Under the pieces are notes generated by a model. That model was not told the DNA's origin. It did not search any database and saw nothing but the letters and a program-made list of their open reading frames with translations. From Synechococcus sp. WH 8101 (GTDB taxonomy: Bacteria; Cyanobacteriota; Cyanobacteriia; PCC-6307; Cyanobiaceae): a DNA stretch of 64,000 nt. Location: the NCBI RefSeq assembly GCF_004209775.1, contig NZ_CP035914.1, positions 310,001-374,000 on the forward strand. Direction: 5' to 3'. A program made the position numbers and the translations under genes. Shown in pieces: positions 63,774 through 64,000 of the stretch; within the stretch, counting starts at the first letter, position 1; the number at the start of each line of letters is the position of its first letter.

Positions 63774-64000
63774 GTGCGTTACCGGTCACCACGGCCCATC
63801 TCCGGGTCCTGCGTCAGAGCTTTCAGCAGCAGCGCCTGGAGGGCGAGGTGCAGGCCGGGGGCTTCGCCTGGGAATTCTGCTGGTTGTTTGATCGCGGTGA
63901 ACTGCATGTGGAGCCTTCGCTGGGGCGGGCCTTGATTGAGGATGCCCTGCTCCGCTTTCTCGTGAAGGCCGATTACCACCTGGAACCGGGAGGCGACTAC
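63770..64000 (+). CDS. DUF3146-like protein (3' truncated by window end)
   Basis: Open from ATG 63770, overlapping the pth stop (ATGA), to the end of the window; 77 residues seen. MSALPVTTAHLRVLRQSFQQ, QRLEGEVQAGGFAWEFCWLF, DRGELHVEPSLGRALIEDAL and LRFLVKADYHLEPGGDY resemble what I know as DUF3146, a short cyanobacterial family of unknown function. Only the C-terminal end is missing. Confidence 0.75.
   Translation, partial: MSALPVTTAHLRVLRQSFQQQRLEGEVQAGGFAWEFCWLFDRGELHVEPSLGRALIEDALLRFLVKADYHLEPGGDY

Overview
The window is a dense, GC-rich stretch of chromosome from a picocyanobacterium of the marine Synechococcus/Cyanobium/Prochlorococcus group. The evidence is oxygenic-photosynthesis genes (psbK, psbI, psbN, psbH, the Mg-chelatase subunit chlD), small families I know mainly from cyanobacteria (DUF3155, DUF3181, DUF1997, DUF4079, DUF3769, DUF3146), very short intergenic gaps and many 1-4 base stop/start overlaps. 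No insertion sequence, prophage, rRNA or CRISPR array was seen.

Region 1 (1-15.7 kb): 3' part of an MCE/MlaD lipid-transport protein, chlD, a one-frame HPPK (folK)-Nudix gene, a classical photolyase, a DegT-type aminotransferase, a lipoprotein, a two-gene photolyase-like unit whose domains are split and in reversed order, fabI, a VapBC toxin-antitoxin pair, hisB, a carotenoid oxygenase, an HMA-like membrane protein, a SIMPL-domain protein and an MFS transporter.

Region 2 (15.7-20.6 kb): a tightly overlapping four-gene minus-strand operon: SABATH-type methyltransferase, Glu/Leu/Phe/Val-type amino acid dehydrogenase, MSOX/SolA/NikD-family flavin amine oxidase, and a BCCT betaine-type transporter. 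The parts match a route from lysine through piperideine-2-carboxylate and picolinate to N-methylpicolinate (homarine), a betaine solute I recall as abundant in marine Synechococcus. This is inference and is the main candidate for an undescribed system here.

Region 3 (20.6-32.7 kb): rdgB, a phosphohexomutase, a RecB-like/RNase H-like nuclease, ygfZ, pyrE, a secreted protein, tRNA(CAT), a CBS-domain membrane protein, a Gfo/Idh/MocA oxidoreductase, a very large GH15/phosphorylase-kinase-alpha-like protein and a WecG/TagA glycosyltransferase.

Region 4 (32.7-46.6 kb): psbK, tgt, cobS, a sensor histidine kinase, a DUF3155 gene with a long leader, a serine hydrolase, purH, DUF4079 and DUF1997 proteins, ispH, an ammonium transporter with its own terminator, sfsA, murJ and three small conserved genes.

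Region 5 (46.6-64 kb): tRNA-Arg(ACG) with terminator, glyA, a WecA/TagO-like sugar-phosphate transferase, cinA, a P-type ATPase, leuC-leuD, a lumenal or periplasmic pentapeptide protein, an LptD-like DUF3769 outer-membrane protein, psbI, a GH38 alpha-mannosidase, psbN opposite psbH-tatA-pth, and the start of a DUF3146 gene. psbK (47 aa), psbI (39 aa) and psbN (46 aa) are very short genes that were read directly from the sequence.
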